Assembly: GCA_015658965.1 (NCBI GenBank)
Contig: DQNX01000174.1
Span: forward strand, 1-10,410
Source of the DNA: Gammaproteobacteria bacterium
Lineage (GTDB): Bacteria > Pseudomonadota > Gammaproteobacteria > PS1 > Pseudothioglobaceae
Length of the DNA: 10,410 nucleotides
Direction of reading: 5' to 3'
Shown: positions 6,334-10,410 of the stretch, one piece after another
Layout: each line of letters opens with the position of its first letter
Numbering within the stretch: the first letter of the stretch is position 1
Notes under the pieces: generated by a model
The model's input: only the letters and a program-made list of their open reading frames with translations
Told to the model about the DNA's origin: nothing
The model's database searches: none
Translations under genes and position numbers: made by a program

Positions 6334-8618
6334 AGCGCTAAGCATTGTCGCATGTAATAGCGTGAATGGTCCTTTCTGTATTCATTGATACTAATTTTAT
6401 TCTCTAGCGTAATGCTAATTTGACCTGCGCAGTTACTATTAATGAGTTTGATATTATTGGCTTTATAGCGATTAATGATTTGTTGGGCGGGGTGGTTAAA
6501 ACGGTTTTTATAGCCGCTTGAGACAATAACCGTTGAGGGTGAGACTGCATCGAGAAATCCTTGTGTTGAGGAAGTTTTACTGCCATGATGTGGGGATATT
6601 AAAATATCGCTGTTGAGCTTTTCTCGCTGATATTTTATCAATTGTTTTTCAGCTTTTTTCTCAATGTCAGCGCTCAGCAGTATTGAAAATTGATGGGTAG
6701 AAATTTTTAAAACACAGGAGGCGTTATTGCCTTTAAATTGAGTATTTTGAGTGGGATTTAACATTTCAAATAACACACCATCCCAGTGCCATTGTTGCCC
6801 AGCATAACAAAGAGAAGATTGCTCGGTGATTCTATCAGGTTCTGAAGTAAGTATTTCTTCCACTTTAAAGTCTTGTAACACATCAATCAATCCACCCAGG
6901 TGATCGTTGTCTGCATGCGAAATAATGATTTTGTCTAAAGTCTTGATCTGTTTGGCTTTTAGAAAAGGATTGATAACACTTTCTCCTAGGTTAAAGCCAG
7001 AAGGATAACGTGCGCCAGTATCAAACAACAAAGTGTGATTTTGTGTTTGCACCACATGAGAAAGCCCTTGTCCCACGTCAAGAATGGTGATTATTACGCT
7101 ACCTTCTTTGATTTTCTCATTAGGGGCAAACAACATTAAAACCAATATAGGGACTGATAGCCCTCGTAGTTTTAGACCTTTGGGTGAAAGGGCAATAAAA
7201 ATCGCCAACACAAACAGCATTAAGTCAGATGTTTGTGTTTGGGTGTAATGCCACTGGTTGAAATCAAACTGTTGTAATAGGGTTAAAAAATAACCCAATC
7301 CAGCCAAGGCTTGATTAACCACTTCAAAGCTTAATTGAGCCAGATAAGGTAATTCACTAAGTGCAAATAACCCACCAATTAAGGACAATGGCGTAACAAT
7401 AAAACTAAAAATTGGAATGGCGATCAAATTGGCAATAGGTGAAAGCAAAGAGCCCGAGGCAAAAAACCAGGCGATCAAGGGCAGGGTGGCAATACTAATA
7501 AGGAGCTGTATGTAAACAAGTCGATACAGCCAGGACTTGTCTTGATGCTGTTTAACCCCATAGATAATCACACCAACTACGTAAAACGATAACCAAAAAC
7601 CAACGCTAAAGATACTTAGCGGACTGTTGATTAATACCAAGATAAGTGCCAAACCATAGAGTTGCCAGACAGAATGATGACGTCGTAGAATCAAGCTGAT
7701 AAAAACCACACTGGCCATAATAAAGGCCCGACTTGTTGGAATGGAAAAGCCGGCAATCAGTGCGTATAGAAAAGCGGAGAGTAGTCCAAAATAGGCGGCC
7801 AATACTTGGGCTGGTATTTGGTTACAACAGCGTTGACAGCGACGCCAAAAAAATTGCACTAACAGAAATACAAACCCAGAAATTAAACCAATATGAAGCC
7901 CAGAAATGACACTCAAATGCGTGGTATTTGTGGCTTTGAATAATGACCAATGCGTGTCTTTGATAAAGGATCGATCGCCAATAATCAGTGCATTAATGAC
8001 ACCACCAAAGTCTAATGGTTGTAAGAATGGCTGGAGTAAATCACGTAGATTTTGTCTAAATTGATCAATCGAGTTGACTTGATTTGTTTGCAACAGCTGA
8101 TTAAGTTCCGAGGATCTGACATAACCCGTTGCACCGATTTGTTTGTAGAATAACCACTGTTCATAATCAAATCCACCAATATTTTGATAACCATTATTGC
8201 GTTTAAGCTTAAGTTGTAATTGCCAAGTATCCCCCGTTTTTAAATCAGGGTTATTGTTGCCATACCAAGAAAGTTTAAGTCGACTTTTGAAAGGAGAATG
8301 GCTGGAAAAAATAAACTTGGTCTTGTTGTTGGATTTTTCGGGTAAATCAACTATTATCCCGGTGATGAGTATCGGTTGATCGAGGTAAATATCATCAACA
8401 TGGGTGTCTAAATTTTGAGTAGAAGACCAGCCCATCCAGGCAAAACCGAGTAAAAAAACCAAACCATTAAGCGCCAGTGATTTATGGCGTTTAAATCCCA
8501 CTAAAATTACCAAAAACCCCGCTAAAATCATCCCCCATTCATTGGGCGATATTTCAAGCGTATTTTTGAGTGAATATACGCCGATACCAAGGAGGAAATT
8601 AAGAGCGTAAATTAGCAT
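6330..8618 (-). CDS. comEC: ComEC/Rec2 DNA internalisation protein
   Basis: Inner-membrane channel that moves single-stranded DNA into the cytoplasm in natural transformation. From ATG 8618 it has 762 residues, normal for Gram-negative ComEC. N-terminal hydrophobic helices (first about 65 residues) lead to a soluble OB-like domain (about 75-195, with GGFDYEQWLFYKQIGATGYV). The multi-helix Competence domain holds THLSVISGLHIGLISG. The C-terminal metallo-beta-lactamase domain starts at ITILDVGQGLS; its HxDxDH motif is H568-A-D570-N-D572-H573, with LISPHHGSKTSST further on. The metal-binding residues look intact. A TTG at 8630 in frame could add four residues; neither start has a clear ribosome binding site. 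It is convergent with dnaE; the stop codons share TTAA (6330-6333), with no terminator visible between them. coaBC lies upstream on the same strand. Confidence 0.95.
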   Translation of the reverse strand: MLIYALNFLLGIGVYSLKNTLEISPNEWGMILAGFLVILVGFKRHKSLALNGLVFLLGFAWMGWSSTQNLDTHVDDIYLDQPILITGIIVDLPEKSNNKTKFIFSSHSPFKSRLKLSWYGNNNPDLKTGDTWQLQLKLKRNNGYQNIGGFDYEQWLFYKQIGATGYVRSSELNQLLQTNQVNSIDQFRQNLRDLLQPFLQPLDFGGVINALIIGDRSFIKDTHWSLFKATNTTHLSVISGLHIGLISGFVFLLVQFFWRRCQRCCNQIPAQVLAAYFGLLSAFLYALIAGFSIPTSRAFIMASVVFISLILRRHHSVWQLYGLALILVLINSPLSIFSVGFWLSFYVVGVIIYGVKQHQDKSWLYRLVYIQLLISIATLPLIAWFFASGSLLSPIANLIAIPIFSFIVTPLSLIGGLFALSELPYLAQLSFEVVNQALAGLGYFLTLLQQFDFNQWHYTQTQTSDLMLFVLAIFIALSPKGLKLRGLSVPILVLMLFAPNEKIKEGSVIITILDVGQGLSHVVQTQNHTLLFDTGARYPSGFNLGESVINPFLKAKQIKTLDKIIISHADNDHLGGLIDVLQDFKVEEILTSEPDRITEQSSLCYAGQQWHWDGVLFEMLNPTQNTQFKGNNASCVLKISTHQFSILLSADIEKKAEKQLIKYQREKLNSDILISPHHGSKTSSTQGFLDAVSPSTVIVSSGYKNRFNHPAQQIINRYKANNIKLINSNCAGQISITLENKISINEYRKDHSRYYMRQCLAL

Positions 8619-8651
8619 AAGAATTGACAATGAAATTAGATAATGACTAGA

Positions 8652-8717
8652 TTAATTCATTACTATTTTATAATATTCTAATATTTCGTGAAACACCTGA
8701 TTTAATACGTGGAACAT
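8652..8717 (-). CDS. Possible 21-residue leader peptide upstream of comEC
   Basis: ATG 8717-8715 to TAA 8654-8652 encodes MFHVLNQVFHEILEYYKIVM plus a final N. A GGAGG lies at 8732-8728 on the minus strand, 10 bases before the ATG, which is long but workable. The stop is 33 bases before the comEC ATG. The peptide would be an amphipathic, aromatic-rich helix; it matches nothing I recognise. It could equally be chance in an AT-rich gap, so this is only a candidate. Confidence 0.2.
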   Translation of the reverse strand: MFHVLNQVFHEILEYYKIVMN

Positions 8718-8727
8718 CAAAAGTTAT

Positions 8728-8741
8728 CCTCCATACGGAGG
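8728..8741. repeat. CCTCC/GGAGG hairpin
   Basis: CCTCC (8728-8732), loop ATAC, GGAGG (8737-8741): a perfect 5-bp GC-rich stem in otherwise AT-rich DNA. Because it is palindromic, both strands carry a Shine-Dalgarno-like GGAGG paired with its own anti-sequence. On the minus strand the GGAGG is the putative ribosome binding site of the 21-residue frame. On the plus strand no ATG/GTG/TTG follows at a useful distance. Confidence 0.5.
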
Positions 8742-8841
8742 TAAAAGTATTAAATTAATTTTTTCTAATATTATCATTTGCAATTAATTTTTATAAGTCA
8801 TTGATTTTAAATAAAAATATATAAGTGTTTAGTTTTTATTC

Positions 8842-8886
8842 AAAACCGTAGAAAACCGTAATATAAAGGTATTTTTTATGGTTTTC
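8842..8886. repeat. Tandem AAAACCGTA repeats and overlapping inverted repeat
   Basis: AAAACCGTA occurs at 8842-8850 and again at 8852-8860, a 10-base period (one helical turn). The second copy is also the left arm of an inverted repeat: GAAAACCGTAA (8851-8861), 14-base loop, TTATGGTTTTC (8876-8886), with one G-T pair. Three related sites on alternating strands within 45 bases suggest a protein-binding site, but no regulator is known from the sequence. Confidence 0.55.
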
Positions 8887-8900
8887 AATAAGATATTAAC

Positions 8901-8930
8901 AGAGTTATCCACAGTTTTGTGAGTAACTCT
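8901..8930. promoter_or_regulatory. Perfect DnaA box within a 13-nt inverted repeat
   Basis: TTATCCACA (8905-8913) is the exact high-affinity DnaA box. It forms part of the left arm of AGAGTTATCCACA (8901-8913), GTTT loop, TGTGAGTAACTCT (8918-8930). Eleven of 13 positions are Watson-Crick pairs, with one G-T pair and one mismatch. The right arm resembles a degenerate reverse DnaA box (TGTGAGTAA against TGTGGATAA). It lies 30 bases after the coaBC stop on the minus strand and has no T-tract on that strand, so it is not a typical terminator. A DnaA-binding role is inferred from the motif only. Confidence 0.55.
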
Positions 8931-8959
8931 ACTGAGCGTTGATTTAACAAGGTTTTTAG

Positions 8960-10156
8960 TTATTTATAAAATTTGTCAACAATGATTTCAATGATTTTTC
9001 GGCCCAGCTTTTGTTTGCTATTTTTTGCCAGTTTGAGACTGCCTTTTTGGTCGATAAATATCACCTCATTTTCATCACTTTTAAAGCCAAAATCATCCTT
9101 AGAAACGTCATTTAGAATAATGGCGTCACAACCCTTGTTTTTGAGCTTGTTTCGTGCGTTTTTAAGCAAGTTTTGAGTCTCTGCAGCAAAACCGATACAA
9201 AGGGGTTTTTGAGGTAAATTGCAAACGGCTTTTAAAACGTCTTTACTCGGTGTTAAGGTTATTGTTAATGTTTGGTCAGATTTCTTAATTTTGTGATTTT
9301 TAGGGTTTTTTATTGAATAATCACTCACTGCTGCACAGGCGATAAAAATATCTTGATCGTCGATATTCTCCATTACTGCTTGGTACATTTGTTCTGCACT
9401 AATGGCAGATATTTGCTTAGAAGGCTCACTAATTGGAGTGGATATATTGCCAATAATTAGCGTGACTTGCGCACCTGATTCAATACAAGCATCTGCTAGA
9501 GCCATGCCCATTTTTCCGCTTGAGTGATTAGATAAATAGCGAACTGGGTCAATGGCCTCAATAGTGGCCCCCAGTGTGATTAATACTTTTTTACCATTCA
9601 GCTTATTGGATTGGAACATTAACCCTACTTGCTTGGCTATTTCATCTGATTCGGCCAGTCGACCTTCGCCAATATCACCACAAGCTTGCACACCATGCTC
9701 AGGGTTAATGATTTGAACGCCTCGTTGTTTAAGGGTCGTTAAATTGTCTTTAACACTGGTAGCGTTATACATTTGTTGATTCATTGCCGGTGCAATCAAA
9801 ATTGGCGCATCACTGGCCAAAACAACACTACCGAGCAAATCATTAGCCTTTCCCGCTGTTAAATTGGCCAATGTGTTGGCACTGGCTGGTGCAATTAAAA
9901 TGACATCTGCCCATTTGGCTAATTCAATATGCCCCATGGATAGTTCAGCCTCTTTATCCCATAAATTATGATAAACCTTGTTTTTAGAGGTAACCTGCAA
10001 TGACAGCTCGGTAATAAATTGAGCACCACCCTGGGTTAGAATAACACGCACTTCAGCGCCTAAATCTTGCAGTCGACGCACAATATCTGGCGCTTTGTAA
10101 GCGGCAATAGAGCCACTAACACCCAGTACAATACGTTTGTTGGTTAAGCGACTCAT
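8960..10156 (-). CDS. coaBC: Bifunctional phosphopantothenoylcysteine decarboxylase / phosphopantothenate-cysteine ligase (CoaBC)
   Basis: Two consecutive steps of coenzyme A synthesis: CoaB joins 4'-phosphopantothenate to cysteine (CTP-dependent) and CoaC decarboxylates the product with FMN. In the 398 residues, the N-terminal flavoprotein CoaC domain shows VLGVSGSIAAYKAPD (10-24), the catalytic His76 in GHIELAKWAD, the substrate motif PAMNQQMY with Asn126 (Tyr130 where many homologues have Trp), and Cys159 in ACGDIGEGRL. The CoaB domain follows with LITLGATIEAIDPVRYLSN (Asn210), HSSGKMG, AAVSDY and KIKK (288-291). The length is typical. No Shine-Dalgarno is seen before ATG 10156; the ATG overlaps the ribD stop in ATGA (10156-10153), pointing to translational coupling. 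The symbol dfp is an older synonym. Confidence 0.97.
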   Translation of the reverse strand: MSRLTNKRIVLGVSGSIAAYKAPDIVRRLQDLGAEVRVILTQGGAQFITELSLQVTSKNKVYHNLWDKEAELSMGHIELAKWADVILIAPASANTLANLTAGKANDLLGSVVLASDAPILIAPAMNQQMYNATSVKDNLTTLKQRGVQIINPEHGVQACGDIGEGRLAESDEIAKQVGLMFQSNKLNGKKVLITLGATIEAIDPVRYLSNHSSGKMGMALADACIESGAQVTLIIGNISTPISEPSKQISAISAEQMYQAVMENIDDQDIFIACAAVSDYSIKNPKNHKIKKSDQTLTITLTPSKDVLKAVCNLPQKPLCIGFAAETQNLLKNARNKLKNKGCDAIILNDVSKDDFGFKSDENEVIFIDQKGSLKLAKNSKQKLGRKIIEIIVDKFYK

Positions 10157-10410
10157 GTTTTTATATTGGCAGTTATACGAATGTCATTGCCTACCATTCT
10201 AAGATCGCTCAACTTCAGTTGAATTTTATCTGCCATCGTCGTCAGTGCCAATGTTGCCATTGAATTGGCCTCACTACCCATGAGTAGTGGTGCGGTATAA
10301 ATGATAAATTCATCGACCAAATTTTCCTCAATCATGGCGCCAATCAGATTGGGCCCTGCTTCGAGTAAAACAGTATTAATACCTTGTTCGCCTAGTTGTT
10401 TAAGTGCTGC
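10153..10410 (-). CDS. ribD: RibD, C-terminal part of the reductase domain (partial)
   Basis: The last 85 residues of a gene entering from the right edge. LGEQGINTVLLEAGPNLIGA followed by LVDEFIIYTAPLLMG and the tail LRMVGNDIRI fit the end of the C-terminal reductase domain of RibD (5-amino-6-(5-phosphoribosylamino)uracil reductase). RibD carries out the deamination and reduction steps of riboflavin synthesis. The deaminase half, if present, is outside the window, so a stand-alone reductase cannot be excluded. The stop TGA (10155-10153) overlaps the coaBC ATG by four bases, so the two form an operon. Confidence 0.88.
   Translation of the reverse strand, partial: AALKQLGEQGINTVLLEAGPNLIGAMIEENLVDEFIIYTAPLLMGSEANSMATLALTTMADKIQLKLSDLRMVGNDIRITANIKT

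Larger units (their letters stand above)
8619..8959. other. AT-rich, repeat-bearing gap between coaBC and comEC
   Basis: This 341-base gap is markedly more AT-rich than the flanking genes, especially 8745-8880. It contains a small minus-strand frame, a GC hairpin (8728-8741), tandem and inverted repeats (8842-8886) and a perfect DnaA box in an inverted repeat (8901-8930), each listed separately. No GATC site is present. A comEC promoter must lie here if comEC is not read through from coaBC; TAAAAT on the minus strand at 8670-8665 is a possible -10 but lacks a convincing -35. No full-length gene is seen. Confidence 0.6.

Noticed and set aside
8648..8756. Plus-strand open stretch RETPDLIRGTSKVILHTEVK ahead of coaBC
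   Set aside because: It looks protein-like but has no start codon or ribosome binding site and is only about 35 codons long; nothing recognisable.
8901..8930. Inverted repeat as coaBC terminator
   Set aside because: On the minus strand no run of T follows the stem, and the arm contains an exact DnaA box, so a binding site is a more specific reading. Rho-dependent or stabilising roles remain possible.
1..10410. CRISPR arrays, tRNA, rRNA, insertion sequences
   Set aside because: No regularly spaced repeats, cloverleaf pattern, rRNA-like segment or transposase with terminal inverted repeats was seen on either strand.

Overview
The window reads as chromosomal DNA of an AT-rich gammaproteobacterial sulfur oxidiser. 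The best fit is the SUP05 / Bathymodiolus- and vesicomyid-symbiont group. That placement is inferred from the Sox genes, the low GC and the general look of the proteins; no search was run.

Left part (1-1291, + strand): the 3' end of a sox operon. It holds the last codons of soxZ, a complete soxA (periplasmic thiosulfate-oxidising cytochrome with one CxxCH haem site) and a small exported SoxK-type SoxAX-binding protein, closed by a strong intrinsic terminator. soxB does not follow, so the rest of the pathway must be encoded elsewhere.

Middle part (1292-2871): an accessory, decaying segment. It contains a frameshifted remnant of a short W/Y-rich 'integrase-repeat' type domain behind a strong ribosome binding site, an intact four-helix PsiE-family membrane protein, and a Met-rich, membrane-anchored coiled-coil gene broken by one in-frame stop and one 2-nt frameshift. 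The regular 3-4 Met heptad continues across both lesions, which lets the ancestral ~138-residue frame be rebuilt. A terminator closes the segment.

Right part (2812-10410): housekeeping genes. dnaE (replicative polymerase alpha subunit, + strand) converges on comEC (DNA-uptake channel, - strand), and the two stop codons share the same TTAA. Upstream of comEC on the minus strand are coaBC (coenzyme A synthesis) and the end of ribD (riboflavin synthesis). ribD and coaBC overlap by ATGA and are probably translationally coupled. Both enzymes feed cofactor supply; CoaC itself uses flavin.

The 341-base gap between coaBC and comEC is very AT-rich and structured. It has a perfect DnaA box (TTATCCACA) inside a 13-nt inverted repeat, two tandem AAAACCGTA repeats that also form a hairpin, and a small minus-strand reading frame whose GGAGG lies in a CCTCC/GGAGG hairpin. 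I see no CRISPR array, tRNA, rRNA or complete insertion sequence. The less expected parts are the broken genes at 1.4-2.7 kb and the structured gap at 8.6-8.96 kb.
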